Shown: in pieces, positions 28,171 to 37,577 of the stretch | Numbering within the stretch: the first letter of the stretch is position 1 | Layout of the letters: every line of letters begins with the position of its first letter | DNA from: Roseivirga ehrenbergii | GTDB taxonomy: Bacteria > Bacteroidota > Bacteroidia > Cytophagales > Cyclobacteriaceae | Reading direction: 5' to 3' | DNA length: 64,000 nucleotides | Assembly (NCBI RefSeq): GCF_001593005.1 | Contig: NZ_LQZQ01000004.1 | Coordinates: 62,001-126,000 of the forward strand | The notes under the pieces: model-generated | Database searches by the model: none | What the model saw: only the letters and a program-made list of their open reading frames with translations | Told to the model about the DNA's origin: nothing | Translations under genes and position numbers: made by a program

Positions 28171-28950
28171 CTAATTCCAAGCCCAGATGTAACCCGTATC
28201 CTTTTTACTTTCCTCTTTCAGGTTCCATCCTTTTAGTTTTAAATACTTAACCAAAGCGTTATGATTTTCTGAAAAGTCATTACCATAATGAGTTTCAATA
28301 CTTATCATTGAAATTTTCGCCAAGTCATTATCGGGCAGCGTATACAGAATAGCATATTCAGATCCTTCACAATCCAGCTTCAACAAATCTATGTTGTCAA
28401 TATTGTTGGATCTAATCACATCAGATAAAGTAATAGTTTCAACATTGATTTCACTGGATTTCCCTCCCTCTTTAAAAACACCTGCCATTGTCGAAAATCC
28501 ATCTATTGTACTAGTATATAAAGTTAACCCATTCGAATGGTCAGCAATTGCTTTATTCTCAATCACCCAATTAACGTCATTATACTCTTGTTGATATTCA
28601 AGTAGCTGAGCGTAATTAAAAGGCATTGGCTCAAATGCTATCACTTTAGCTTTAGGGTACTTTGAAAAAATATTAAGACTAAAAAAGCCAACATTTGCTC
28701 CAATATCAATTACCATAGGGGAAGCTGTTAGCCTCTTCTCTGGAGGAAATCCATCAAAGTAAATATTATCAAAAAAGCTTTCTTTGAACGGAGGAAGCAT
28801 TTGGCGCTTAACGTTAATGTGAAAGCCATTTCTCATCTCAAAGTTAAATGCAGGCATTTTTGACGATTTAAAAACTAGGAACTCTTTCCAGTTCTTAAAA
28901 TTACCGATGAGAGATCTATACCTCCTTACTTTACTCGCTACCTTCCCCAT
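28171..28950 (-). CDS. FkbM-family methyltransferase (second copy)
   Basis: The 259-residue protein has VIDIGANVGFFSLNIF and LLKLDCEGSEYAILY, the FkbM SAM-binding and family motifs. It is distinct from the copy at 23539 and has no basic N-terminal extension. It converges on the GT39-like gene (14 bp apart) and lies next to the ahcY terminator. A surface-glycan substrate is likely from context, but unproven. Confidence 0.82.
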   Translation of the reverse strand: MGKVASKVRRYRSLIGNFKNWKEFLVFKSSKMPAFNFEMRNGFHINVKRQMLPPFKESFFDNIYFDGFPPEKRLTASPMVIDIGANVGFFSLNIFSKYPKAKVIAFEPMPFNYAQLLEYQQEYNDVNWVIENKAIADHSNGLTLYTSTIDGFSTMAGVFKEGGKSSEINVETITLSDVIRSNNIDNIDLLKLDCEGSEYAILYTLPDNDLAKISMISIETHYGNDFSENHNALVKYLKLKGWNLKEESKKDTGYIWAWN

Positions 28951-28980
28951 AATCTTAGTTTATAGCCCTTTAAAAACAAA

Positions 28981-29008
28981 AAAAGTCAGCCTAAACTGAC
29001 TTTTTTTG
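28981..29008 (-). terminator. Terminator after ahcY (bidirectional look)
   Basis: AGTCAG (28984-28989) and CTGACT (28996-29001) form a stem with A-runs and T-runs on either side (AAAA and TTTTTTT), extending the stem by A-T pairs. On the minus strand it follows the ahcY stop by about 18 nt. It is symmetric enough to work on both strands. Confidence 0.75.
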
Positions 29009-29025
29009 TTCTATACCAATTTAAA

Positions 29026-30333
29026 TTAATACCTATAATGCTCTGGCTTGTAAGGGCCTTCTACCGTAACACCAATGTACTCGGCTTGTTCTGGAGTAAG
29101 CTCTTCTAATTCCACTCCAATTTTTTCGAGGTGAAGTTTAGCTACTTTCTCATCTAAATGCTTTGGCAAAGTATATACTGCGTTTTCGTATGCGTCTGAA
29201 TTTGTCCAAAGTTCCAACTGAGCCAAAGTTTGGTTAGTGAATGAATTAGACATTACAAACGAAGGGTGACCCGTTGCGCAACCTAAGTTTACCAAACGAC
29301 CTTCAGCCAAAACGATAACATCATTACCATTGATGTTATATAAATCAACCTGTGGTTTGATCTCTATTTTGCTATTACCATGGTTTTTATTTAACCAAGC
29401 CATATCAATTTCATTATCGAAGTGACCAATGTTACAAACGATAGTTTTGTCTTTCATGGCTTCGAAATGCTTGCCTTGAATAATATTATAATTACCCGTT
29501 GCTGTTACCACAATATTAGCTCGAGGAATAGCATTCTCCATTTTTTGAACTTCATAACCGTCCATTGCTGCTTGAAGCGCGCAAATCGGATCTATTTCAG
29601 TAACAATTACTCTAACACCAGCGCCACTCAAAGAAGCAGCTGAACCTTTCCCTACGTCACCGTAACCAGCTACAACAGCAACTTTACCTGCAAGCATTAC
29701 ATCAGTAGCACGTCTGATTGCGTCCACTAATGATTCTTTACATCCGTATTTGTTATCGAATTTAGATTTTGTAACAGAGTCATTCACATTAATGGCAGGC
29801 ATTGGTAATGTACCTTTCTTCATTCTTTCATAAAGCCTGTGAACACCCGTAGTTGTTTCTTCAGAAAGCCCTTTGATGTCTTTTACCAATTCTGGGTATT
29901 TATCTAAAACCATGTTGGTCAAATCACCTCCATCGTCAAGAATCATATTTAAAGGTTTACCACCTTCAAATGCAAACAAAGTTTGTTCGATACACCAATC
30001 AAACTCTTCATCGTTCATACCTTTCCAAGCAAAAACAGGAATTCCAGCTTTAGCAATTGCTGCAGCTGCATGATCTTGGGTTGAGAAAATATTACAAGAA
30101 GACCAGCTTACTTCGGCACCAAGAGCAGTTAAAGTTTCAATCAAAACCGCGGTTTGAATTGTCATATGAAGGCAACCAGCGATTCTAGCTCCTTTGAGTG
30201 GCTGTGAAGCACCAAACTCTTCTCTTAAGGACATTAAACCAGGCATTTCAGCCTCAGCTAGTCCAATTTCTTTTCTACCCCAATCACCTAGGGAAATATC
30301 TTTTACTTTGTAATCTAGTCCTGTTTCTAACAT
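29026..30333 (-). CDS. ahcY: Adenosylhomocysteinase
   Basis: The enzyme hydrolyses S-adenosylhomocysteine to homocysteine and adenosine, using bound NAD, and so removes the product of methyltransferases such as those encoded here. The 435-residue protein shows the NAD-binding motif [47 protein letters not shown] and the C-terminal KPEHYRY. I chose the ATG at 30333 ([12 protein letters not shown]). A longer frame exists, but a canonical promoter overlaps its extra codons, which shows that they are upstream DNA. Confidence 0.95.
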   Translation of the reverse strand: MLETGLDYKVKDISLGDWGRKEIGLAEAEMPGLMSLREEFGASQPLKGARIAGCLHMTIQTAVLIETLTALGAEVSWSSCNIFSTQDHAAAAIAKAGIPVFAWKGMNDEEFDWCIEQTLFAFEGGKPLNMILDDGGDLTNMVLDKYPELVKDIKGLSEETTTGVHRLYERMKKGTLPMPAINVNDSVTKSKFDNKYGCKESLVDAIRRATDVMLAGKVAVVAGYGDVGKGSAASLSGAGVRVIVTEIDPICALQAAMDGYEVQKMENAIPRANIVVTATGNYNIIQGKHFEAMKDKTIVCNIGHFDNEIDMAWLNKNHGNSKIEIKPQVDLYNINGNDVIVLAEGRLVNLGCATGHPSFVMSNSFTNQTLAQLELWTNSDAYENAVYTLPKHLDEKVAKLHLEKIGVELEELTPEQAEYIGVTVEGPYKPEHYRY

Positions 30334-30353
30334 ATCGTTTTTTATTTGCGCTG

Positions 30354-30385
30354 CAAAGATACTGCTTGTATTTAGAAAGTTCAAA
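30354..30385 (-). promoter_or_regulatory. Canonical Bacteroidota promoter of ahcY
   Basis: On the minus strand TTTG (30385-30382), a 20-nt spacer and TATCTTTG (30361-30354) match the -33/-7 consensus TTTG-N19-21-TAnnTTTG. It lies about 20 nt before the chosen ATG at 30333, so transcription should start at about 30347. Confidence 0.8.
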
Positions 30386-30397
30386 ATAAGCTAGTAC

Positions 30398-31156
30398 TCA
30401 ATACAAAAATTCAACCTCCTTAAAATCAAAGGACTGCACACCCTTTGTGGTTTCCATTATCAACCTACCTGTTTCTGCCACATCTATTATTTTACCACTA
30501 AAAACGTACTCTGTTCGATAATTTCTAAATTGCTGAAAACCAAAAAGATGTTGCAGATACTCTTCTCTTAATTCTTCTCTTTTTCCCGATCTCAATCTCA
30601 AATAATAGTATTCTATTGACTCAATCAGCTTTTCAAAAAGAATGGACAAATCAAACACCTTATTTACAACTTGAGACATAGAAGTTGCTTTTTCTAAGCC
30701 AAAACTCTTTTGGTTAACATTTACTCCAATGCCCAAAACCGCCCATTGAATTGAACTTTTTTGCAATATGTTTTCTATTAAGATTCCGGCTACTTTCTTC
30801 TCATTTAGAAGCACATCATTGGGCCACTTCACTTTCATATCTTGCCCATCCACACCGCCTTGTATCGCTCTCTGTACCGCTAATGAGGCAACCATATTCA
30901 AATAGAATTGATCAGAGGCTTGAAGGAAATTAGGTTTTAAAATAACACTTAATGTAAGATTAGAATCTGGGTCAGATTTCCAATTATTACCTCTCTGCCC
31001 CCGCCCCGAAGTTTGATGTCCAGCAATGATGACCACCCCCTCTCGAATGTCAGGTTTCTTAAGCATTTGCAAGGCAATATCATTCGTTGAATGACAACTT
31101 GGCATGTAAATCACTTCTTTCCCTAGAAATAAAGTTTTAGCAAGGATTTTGTACAA
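30398..31156 (-). CDS. birA: Biotin--[acetyl-CoA-carboxylase] ligase
   Basis: The enzyme attaches biotin to AccB. The 252-residue protein has CHSTNDIALQ, the biotin/ATP loop SGRGQRGNNWKS, LKVKWPNDVLL and AGILIEN, followed by VLGIGVNVNQ. There is no N-terminal DNA-binding domain, so it is a class I ligase without repressor function. I chose TTG 31156, which restores the expected start LYKILAKTLFLGKEVIYMP. A longer open frame runs upstream to 31438, but only antisense to rsfS. The next in-frame ATG (31105) would remove the first strand. The gene is divergent from rsfS. Confidence 0.86.
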   Translation of the reverse strand: MYKILAKTLFLGKEVIYMPSCHSTNDIALQMLKKPDIREGVVIIAGHQTSGRGQRGNNWKSDPDSNLTLSVILKPNFLQASDQFYLNMVASLAVQRAIQGGVDGQDMKVKWPNDVLLNEKKVAGILIENILQKSSIQWAVLGIGVNVNQKSFGLEKATSMSQVVNKVFDLSILFEKLIESIEYYYLRLRSGKREELREEYLQHLFGFQQFRNYRTEYVFSGKIIDVAETGRLIMETTKGVQSFDFKEVEFLY

Positions 31157-31174
31157 CAGATTTTCGTAGTTTTG
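31148..31174 (+). promoter_or_regulatory. Candidate rsfS promoter
   Basis: TAGTTTTG (31167-31174) fits TAnnTTTG, and TTTG at 31148-31151 lies upstream with a 15-nt spacer, shorter than the usual 19-21. It overlaps the start of divergent birA. Confidence 0.45.
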
Positions 31175-31211
31175 ACTACAAATAAATAACAATTTAGACA
31201 CAAAAAACTGA

Positions 31212-31559
31212 ATGACTTCAGAAGAACTGAGCCAGATTATTATAAAGGGAATGGAAGAGCGTAAAGCAGAGGACATTAAGGTTCTTGACTTACGTGAAGT
31301 GAAAGGTTCGATTAGCGATTTTTTCATTATTTGCTCAGGCAACTCTGATACCCAGCTACAAGCCATAGCCGAATCTGTTGAAAAAGAGGTTAAAGAGGCA
31401 CAAGGCGAACGTCCATGGAGAAAAGAGGGATTTACCAATAGGGAGTGGATTCTTCTCGATTATGTAAGCAACGTAGTACACATTTTCAAACGTGAAAAAA
31501 GGGACTTTTATGCCCTTGAAGACCTTTGGGGAGATGCTAAAGTGACCTCCATCGGATAA
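31212..31559 (+). CDS. rsfS: Ribosomal silencing factor RsfS
   Basis: The 115-residue protein has the RsfS/Iojap pattern: KAEDIKVLDLREVKGSISDFF, CSGNSDTQLQAIAESV and EWILLDYVSNVVHIF. It binds L14 and blocks 50S-30S joining under nutrient limitation. It is upstream of ftsH by about 70 nt and divergent from birA. The length is typical. Confidence 0.93.
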   Translation: MTSEELSQIIIKGMEERKAEDIKVLDLREVKGSISDFFIICSGNSDTQLQAIAESVEKEVKEAQGERPWRKEGFTNREWILLDYVSNVVHIFKREKRDFYALEDLWGDAKVTSIG

Positions 31560-31629
31560 CTCAAAAGTTCTTTAACTTTATGTGTTACTCCGCGTTTAAA
31601 GAAAGATTTAAATTTTATAAAAAATAAAA

Positions 31630-33705
31630 ATGCCAGATAGTCCAAGAAAGAAGAACATCCTTCCAAAAGCAGGAGGCAAAAAGCCCAATAATCAAGTATG
31701 GATATTCATTTCCTTGATTATTCTTGTATTCTCAATTTCCATTTTCAGTAACCAAAGTACGGGCGTTATCATTACAATGAAGCGCTTTGAGGATATGGTT
31801 AAAAGCAATGATGTTCAAAGCGTTGTAGTTATTACCAATCAAAAAACGGTTGAGGTTACTTTAAAAAACGAAGCTCTTCAGAACGCTAAGTATAAAACTG
31901 AATTAGAAAACCAAGACTTCTTCAGTTTTGGCAGTCAAGGCCCTCATTATATCATTCAAAATATCTTATCGGCAGAAGATTTCAAAGATGACTATTTGTC
32001 TTTTGTTGAAAAGGAAAATATTCCAGAAGAGGAAGTTGTTAGAATCCAGTTTGAAGAAAAAACTACCTTCATTGAGATTCTTGGCTCATATGGTTTCTTA
32101 ATCATCATCGTGTTGTTCTTTTGGTTAATGATGAGAAGAATGACAGGTAATTCTGGGCCTGGAGGTCAAATATTTAATATTGGCAAGTCAAGAGCCGCGT
32201 TATTTGATGCTGAAAATAAAGTGAAAATCACTTTTGACAATGTTGCGGGGCTAGATGAAGCAAAAGAAGAGGTACAAGAAATTGTAGAATTTCTTCGCAA
32301 CCCTTCAAAATTCACTAAGTTAGGCGGTAAAATTCCGAAAGGAGCATTACTTGTAGGACCTCCAGGAACTGGTAAAACCCTATTAGCAAAAGCTGTGGCT
32401 GGTGAAGCTGGTGTACCTTTCTTCTCACTTTCAGGTTCTGATTTTGTTGAAATGTTCGTAGGAGTTGGAGCAGCGAGAGTAAGAGATCTTTTCAAACAAG
32501 CGAAAGAAAAAGCACCTTGTATTGTATTTATTGATGAGATTGATGCCATCGGTCGCTCAAGAGGGAAGGGGCAAATGCCAGGATCTAATGATGAAAGAGA
32601 AAACACCCTTAACTCGCTTTTGGTTGAAATGGATGGTTTTGCTACCGATTCAGGCGTAATTATTCTAGCCGCCACAAACCGACCTGATGTACTTGATCAA
32701 GCGCTTTTAAGACCAGGACGTTTCGATCGACAAATCAGTATTGATAAGCCAGATTTAGTGGGCCGAGAAGCCATCTTTAAGGTGCACTTGGCTCCAATTA
32801 AAATGGATAAAGACATTGACGCTAAAAAACTTGCCGCACAAACGCCAGGTTTTGCGGGTGCAGAAATTGCTAATGTTTGTAACGAAGCAGCTTTAATTGC
32901 CGCCCGAAGAGACAAAAAAGCGGTTGATATGGATGATTTTCAACATGCGATTGACCGTGTGATTGGAGGTTTAGAAAAGAAAAATAAGCTCATCTCTCCA
33001 GAAGAAAAGAAAATTGTGGCTTATCACGAAGCGGGTCATGCAGTGGCAGGCTGGTTCCTAGAGCATGCCGATCCATTGGTAAAAGTAAGTATTGTACCAA
33101 GAGGTGTTGCCGCTTTAGGTTATGCACAATACCTACCGAAAGAGCAGTTCTTGTATCAAACAGAACAGCTTATGGACGAAATGTGTATGACTTTAGGAGG
33201 TAGAGCAGCGGAAGAAATCATTTTCGGAAAAATATCTACTGGAGCGCTAAGCGATTTAGAACGAGTAACTAAAGTAGCATACAGTATTGTTACTGTATAT
33301 GGAATGAACGAGAAAATCGGACATATTTCCTACTACGATTCTAAACAATCAGAATACAACTTTAACAAACCTTATTCTGACGCTACCGCGAAGACAATCG
33401 ATGAAGAGGTTAAGAAGATCATTGACGAGGCTTATCAGCGCGCAATTAAATTATTAACAGAGAAGAAAGACAAGCTTGAAATTATAGCTCAGAAATTGCT
33501 CGAAAAGGAAATCATATTCCAATCTGATTTGGAAGGTTTGATTGGTAAAAGGCCTTTCGAAAAGCAAACTACATATGCTGCTTACACTTCTCCTAACGGT
33601 CAGAATAAAGAAAAATTAGCACCTGATACGGAAAAAGCTGAAGATATAGTAGATGCCGATTCTGATAAAATGGGTGATACTTCTAGTACAGAAGAAAACA
33701 AGTAA
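31630..33705 (+). CDS. ftsH: ATP-dependent zinc metalloprotease FtsH
   Basis: The 691-residue inner-membrane AAA+ protease has two N-terminal helices (about 24-42 and 141-160) around a periplasmic domain. The AAA domain shows [19 protein letters not shown] and the second region of homology ([20 protein letters not shown]). The zinc site is HEAGH at 466-470. The C-terminal tail is charged and poorly conserved. It degrades membrane proteins and short-lived regulators. A terminator follows at 33731. The order rsfS-ftsH is common in Bacteroidota. Confidence 0.96.
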   Translation: MPDSPRKKNILPKAGGKKPNNQVWIFISLIILVFSISIFSNQSTGVIITMKRFEDMVKSNDVQSVVVITNQKTVEVTLKNEALQNAKYKTELENQDFFSFGSQGPHYIIQNILSAEDFKDDYLSFVEKENIPEEEVVRIQFEEKTTFIEILGSYGFLIIIVLFFWLMMRRMTGNSGPGGQIFNIGKSRAALFDAENKVKITFDNVAGLDEAKEEVQEIVEFLRNPSKFTKLGGKIPKGALLVGPPGTGKTLLAKAVAGEAGVPFFSLSGSDFVEMFVGVGAARVRDLFKQAKEKAPCIVFIDEIDAIGRSRGKGQMPGSNDERENTLNSLLVEMDGFATDSGVIILAATNRPDVLDQALLRPGRFDRQISIDKPDLVGREAIFKVHLAPIKMDKDIDAKKLAAQTPGFAGAEIANVCNEAALIAARRDKKAVDMDDFQHAIDRVIGGLEKKNKLISPEEKKIVAYHEAGHAVAGWFLEHADPLVKVSIVPRGVAALGYAQYLPKEQFLYQTEQLMDEMCMTLGGRAAEEIIFGKISTGALSDLERVTKVAYSIVTVYGMNEKIGHISYYDSKQSEYNFNKPYSDATAKTIDEEVKKIIDEAYQRAIKLLTEKKDKLEIIAQKLLEKEIIFQSDLEGLIGKRPFEKQTTYAAYTSPNGQNKEKLAPDTEKAEDIVDADSDKMGDTSSTEENK

Positions 33706-33730
33706 TCTTTTGTAAAAAGAATAAAATTGA

Positions 33731-33758
33731 AATCAGGCCAATAGTGCCTGATTTTTTT
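33731..33758 (+). terminator. Rho-independent terminator after ftsH
   Basis: AATCAGGC (33731-33738) pairs with GCCTGATT (33746-33753) across a 7-nt loop, and a run of seven T ends at 33758. It follows the ftsH stop by about 25 nt. Confidence 0.85.
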
Positions 33759-33801
33759 ATTTGTGAATACTTTGCAATTTTGACATTGCACTAACGTAGC
33801 C

Positions 33802-34563
33802 ATGAACATCAAATTAGCCGCAGGCAAAAAAGCTTACTTCGCATCAGATTTCCACTTAGGAGTTCCTTCATTTGAAAAGAGCTTAGAAAGAGAACGGAAA
33901 ATCGTCAGGTGGTTGGATATGGTTTCGGAAGACGCACAGACCATATTTTTAGTTGGCGATCTTTTCGACTTTTGGTTCGAATACAATTCAGTGGTACCAA
34001 AAGGCTTTACACGGTTTATGGGCAAATTGGCAGAACTAAGCGATAGAGGAATTGAACTTATTATCTTCACTGGCAACCATGATTTATGGATGTTTGGGTA
34101 TTTAGAACAAGAACTCAACGCTAAAGTCATTAAGGCTCCAATTGATGTTATCATCAACAACTATTCAATGCTTGTTGGGCATGGTGATGGACTCGGACCT
34201 CATGACAAAGGTTATAAATCACTGAAGAAGATATTTACTAACCCCTTCTTTCAATGGTGCTTTCACAGGCTTCACCCCAATTTCGGGATTGGACTGGCCA
34301 ATTATTGGTCTCGAAAAAGTAGAGCACAAGGGCATGAAAAAGAGCAAGAGTTCTTAGGAGAAGATGAATGGCTTTGGACATACGCTAAAAAGAAGGAAAG
34401 CGAAAAGCACAGGGATTTGTATCTATTCGGACATAGACACTTACCACTTGATTTAAAGGTGGGAGAAAACAGTAGATATGTTAACTTGGGGGAATGGATC
34501 AACAACTACACATATGGAGAGTTTGATGGCCAAAACTTCTATCTCAATACTTTTGAAGCTTAG
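33802..34563 (+). CDS. lpxH: LpxH-like UDP-2,3-diacylglucosamine diphosphatase
   Basis: The 253-residue calcineurin-like phosphoesterase has the dimetal motifs FASDFHLG (D and H), FLVGDLFDFWFEYN, FTGNHDLWMF, VGHGDG and LFGHRHLP. The FDFWFEY segment is typical of the LpxH group, which splits UDP-2,3-diacyl-glucosamine in lipid A synthesis. A second metallophosphoesterase with the same kind of motifs is encoded at 42555, so assignment of the lipid A step to this one is likely but not certain. Confidence 0.82.
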   Translation: MNIKLAAGKKAYFASDFHLGVPSFEKSLERERKIVRWLDMVSEDAQTIFLVGDLFDFWFEYNSVVPKGFTRFMGKLAELSDRGIELIIFTGNHDLWMFGYLEQELNAKVIKAPIDVIINNYSMLVGHGDGLGPHDKGYKSLKKIFTNPFFQWCFHRLHPNFGIGLANYWSRKSRAQGHEKEQEFLGEDEWLWTYAKKKESEKHRDLYLFGHRHLPLDLKVGENSRYVNLGEWINNYTYGEFDGQNFYLNTFEA

Positions 34564-35356
34564 ACTCACACTATTCATATTGATCATTTGTCAGCTAACG
34601 GCATTTGCTCAAGACTGGAAGAGTTTAAAATCTATAAAGCTGAACAACCTTGCACACCAAGTCTCTATCGACCGTCAAGGAAACCTCTATGTATCTTCTC
34701 TAAACGGGGCAATAGACAAGTACAGCATAAATGGAGAGCTTCAATCGCATTATTCCCCAACTAAAAAGTCTAGTCCCCACATTATAGAAGCTTGGCAAGG
34801 ACTCAGGGTTTTTGTCTTCTATAAGGATTTTCAAGAGTACTCATTTTTTGATAGGTTCCTCAGTGAATCTGAACGATACACATTCGGTAATCAGCTAGCA
34901 GTTAGTAGTGTAAGCCTTTCTACCATAGCTGCTGATAATAATATTTGGGTATTAAACGCACAAGAACTGAGTTTAAAAAAAATAGATACCAATAGCAATG
35001 AGGTAATCTCTGAAACTAATTTAAACCTAATTCTAAAAAACAAGACTCATGATTTTACTTACATTAGAGAATATCAAAATTTAGTCTTTATCAGCGACAG
35101 CAAAAATGGGCTTCTTGTTTTCGATAATATTGGTAACTACTTAGAAACACTTCCTCTCTTCAACATCAGCTTTTTCAGCTTTAAAGACTCTTCTTTAATA
35201 AGTATTCAAAATGGAAAGATGATTTATTTTGACATCTATACCAAACAAAAAAAAGAGGTCAGTTTACCTGACCCCTCTTACACTTTTGTTTTAATGGAAA
35301 ACAAGCGAGTATTTCTTTTCAAAAAGGAAACCCTCGATATTTTTGAGTTAAACTAG
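34526..35356 (+). CDS. Secreted protein with beta-propeller-like repeats, unknown function
   Basis: The 276-residue protein begins with a signal peptide (MAKTSISILLKLRLTLFILI then CQLTAFAQ). The mature part has repeated strand-rich units (VSIDRQGNLYVSSLNGAIDK, IAADNNIWVLNAQEL, VFISDSKNGLLVFDNIG) that resemble NHL/propeller blades with a GXLXVXD-like pattern. I chose the ATG at 34526, which overlaps the lpxH end by 38 nt. An upstream start at 34478 would put extra residues before the signal sequence. The function is unknown. Its stop overlaps the tolC-like gene's stop by 4 nt (convergent). Confidence 0.72.
   Translation: MAKTSISILLKLRLTLFILIICQLTAFAQDWKSLKSIKLNNLAHQVSIDRQGNLYVSSLNGAIDKYSINGELQSHYSPTKKSSPHIIEAWQGLRVFVFYKDFQEYSFFDRFLSESERYTFGNQLAVSSVSLSTIAADNNIWVLNAQELSLKKIDTNSNEVISETNLNLILKNKTHDFTYIREYQNLVFISDSKNGLLVFDNIGNYLETLPLFNISFFSFKDSSLISIQNGKMIYFDIYTKQKKEVSLPDPSYTFVLMENKRVFLFKKETLDIFELN
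35247..35278 (-). terminator. Probable terminator of the tolC-like operon, inside a convergent gene
   Basis: On the minus strand the stem AGAGG..GTCAG / CTGACCTCT (35254-35278, with a 2-nt bulge) is followed by eight T (35254-35247). It lies about 75 nt after the TolC-like stop and inside the last codons of the plus-strand secreted-protein gene. Confidence 0.65.
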
Positions 35357-36714
35357 TTCTGATTGTTCATCTCACCAGTATAAATATCTAGAATTAACTG
35401 GCGAAATAGAATCGTATATTTGGCTTGAACAAGCTGTAATTCACCTCGGTTCTTACCATTCAAACTTTGCAAATAAGTTACAAAGTCAATAGTTCCATTT
35501 TCATAGCGACTTTTAGCAAACTCAAAAGCCATGTCTAAGTTAATCATACTTTCTTTGGCTGCGGCATAGGAACTTTTGGCATTAGCTAAATTCAAATAAG
35601 CTTGTTGTATAAGGTTTGTCAAGTTGTTTTTGGCTTGAGTGAGTCCAATTTCGGAATTTAGCACCTGAATCTTACTTTGTTGAATTTGATTTCGATTCTG
35701 AAATCTATTGAATAAAGGAATATTCAAACTAAGGCCCGCAGACTTACTCCTGTTTCGATCGAATTGCGTTCCAACATCCAAAACTTGAACAGGCAAAATA
35801 AGATTGTTATTCTCATCTCTCAACTTCACGTTAGAAGACCATCCTGTACCATAACTTGCACTAACAGACAAGCTTGGCATCCAAGAATTTCGGGCAATCT
35901 TGAAATTTTTCTCCGATGCATCTAAACTCAACTTAGCCGCTTTCACAGATGGAGAAAAAGTCATGGACTTTTCAAAAATTCCATCATACTCTCCCAGTGC
36001 ACTTTCTAATTCAGTATCATCCACCGATATTCCTTCAAATTCATAATCTTCTAAAGGGTCTAATAATAGTAGTTGAATCAAAAGCAACTTATTACTCTCA
36101 AGAGAGTTCTTTAAATTCACAATATTCAAATCTTGTTGAGCCACTTGTGAGCGGAAATTATAAACTTGTTCCATATTGCCCACTCCGGCTTTTTCTCTTT
36201 TCTCCTCTCTCTCCAATTGCTCATTAAGTAATTCTCTTGTCTGTTCCGCAATTTTCAGATTTTCTTCATTTGTAACCACTTGGAGAAACGAAGACACAAT
36301 ACTTGCTTCAACGGATTGGATATTACTCTTAATAGTCTCTTCTGATGCATCGTACAAAATCTTGTCTCTTTGCATACCTAATACATTAGAAAAACCATTA
36401 AATAAGGTTAATGATGACGATAGATATCCACTGCCTGATAATGTAGTAGTATTCACTAGAGACCCAGAAGTATTATCGAACTGAAGTCCTTCGTTCCAAT
36501 TGTGTGAAGCTCCTGCGTTTAAAGACGGAAGAAAATTCATTTTACTTTGATCATAGTTGGCTTTAGCCGCAATCGCATTGTTCCTTGATCTTTTAATATC
36601 AAGATTATTATTCAAGGCAATCTGAATACATTCATCTAAAGTAAGTACACGTTGTGCCTTTACCGAAGTGATCAGAAACACTGTCAGAAATAGGGTGTAA
36701 AGTAATTTTTTCAT
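35353..36714 (-). CDS. TolC-family outer-membrane efflux protein
   Basis: The 453-residue protein has a signal peptide (MKKLLYTLFLTVFLITSVKAQ), LTLDECIQIALNNN at the N-terminus and the long helical pairs of the OEP/TolC family, including FLPSLNAGASHNW and SLNIPLFNRF in each half. It forms the outer-membrane conduit of a tripartite export pump. It is the last gene of the run HlyD-like adaptor, ABC ATPase and TolC. A GC-rich hairpin (36781-36801) lies between it and the ATPase gene. Confidence 0.9.
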   Translation of the reverse strand: MKKLLYTLFLTVFLITSVKAQRVLTLDECIQIALNNNLDIKRSRNNAIAAKANYDQSKMNFLPSLNAGASHNWNEGLQFDNTSGSLVNTTTLSGSGYLSSSLTLFNGFSNVLGMQRDKILYDASEETIKSNIQSVEASIVSSFLQVVTNEENLKIAEQTRELLNEQLEREEKREKAGVGNMEQVYNFRSQVAQQDLNIVNLKNSLESNKLLLIQLLLLDPLEDYEFEGISVDDTELESALGEYDGIFEKSMTFSPSVKAAKLSLDASEKNFKIARNSWMPSLSVSASYGTGWSSNVKLRDENNNLILPVQVLDVGTQFDRNRSKSAGLSLNIPLFNRFQNRNQIQQSKIQVLNSEIGLTQAKNNLTNLIQQAYLNLANAKSSYAAAKESMINLDMAFEFAKSRYENGTIDFVTYLQSLNGKNRGELQLVQAKYTILFRQLILDIYTGEMNNQN

Positions 36715-36780
36715 TGTTCGAGTTTTCTATCCACAAGGCATTATTGACCATGCACGCTGCCTTAAAGCGTGTTTTAATTA

Positions 36781-36801
36781 GGCTCCGGAAAATCCGGAGC
36801 C
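36781..36801 (-). other. GC-rich intercistronic hairpin between ABC ATPase and TolC-like genes
   Basis: GGCTCCGGA (36781-36789) and TCCGGAGCC (36793-36801) form a perfect 9-bp stem with an AAA loop. On the minus strand TAATTAAAAC follows rather than a T-run, so it is more likely an attenuating or mRNA-stabilising element than a full terminator. Confidence 0.55.
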
Positions 36802-36825
36802 CTTTCAGACACTTTGAGTTATATT

Positions 36826-37539
36826 TTAAACTAGAGAGTTTTCTTTCGAATTGATGTTCTCAGAAACAATCTGACCATCAAAGAGATTGATTACTCTGTG
36901 CGCATATTCTGCATCAGTTGCAGAGTGAGTTACCATTATCACGGTAGTTCCGTTTTCATTAAGGTTCGTCAAAAGCGTCATTACTTCCTGACCGTTGGTA
37001 GAATCCAAGTTACCAGTAGGCTCATCCGCAAGGATTAGGTTCGGCTTAGCTACAACCGCCCTAGCTACCGCTACCCTTTGTTGCTGACCACCTGATAATT
37101 GCTGAGGAAAGTGATCTTTTCTGTGCATGATCTGCATTTGTTCAAGCACTTCTTCAACGCGCTTTTTACGATCTGCGGCAGGGTATTTTAAGTAGATCAA
37201 AGGAAGTTCTACGTTTTCAAATACAGTTAGCTCATCAATAAGGTTAAAGCTTTGGAAAACGAAACCAATGTTTCTTTTTCTTAACTCTGCTCTTTGTCTC
37301 TCTGAGTATTTAGAAACCTCTTCATCATAGAAGTAAAACTCTCCTTCAGAAGGATTATCTAATAAACCAATAATGTTCAAAAGTGTAGACTTACCACATC
37401 CAGAAGGGCCCATTACGGCTACAAATTCGCCTTCTTTGATTTCAAGGTTTACATTACCCAATGCGGTAGTTTCTACTTCATCGGTGTAATAGAATTTTTT
37501 TAGACCTTTAGTGGTAATAAGATTCTTACTGTTTTCCAT
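36826..37539 (-). CDS. LolD/MacB-type ABC transporter ATP-binding protein
   Basis: The 237-residue ATPase has Walker A GPSGCGKST (44-52), the Q loop in FVFQSFNLI, the signature LSGGQQQRVAVARA, Walker B LILADEPTGNLD and the H loop MVTHSATDAEYA. This is the LolD/MacB/FtsE class that pairs with FtsX-like permeases. No permease gene lies beside it in this window. It sits between the HlyD-like adaptor and TolC-like genes, which suggests a MacAB-TolC-like pump whose permease is encoded elsewhere. Confidence 0.92.
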   Translation of the reverse strand: MENSKNLITTKGLKKFYYTDEVETTALGNVNLEIKEGEFVAVMGPSGCGKSTLLNIIGLLDNPSEGEFYFYDEEVSKYSERQRAELRKRNIGFVFQSFNLIDELTVFENVELPLIYLKYPAADRKKRVEEVLEQMQIMHRKDHFPQQLSGGQQQRVAVARAVVAKPNLILADEPTGNLDSTNGQEVMTLLTNLNENGTTVIMVTHSATDAEYAHRVINLFDGQIVSENINSKENSLV

Positions 37540-37577
37540 TTTAATAAAAGTTAAAGGTTGTTGTGAATTAATTTATA

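Noticed and set aside
31157..31438. N-terminal extension of the birA reading frame antisense to rsfS
   Set aside because: It does not resemble any biotin ligase N-terminus, while rsfS on the plus strand is a clear gene, so it is a shadow of rsfS.
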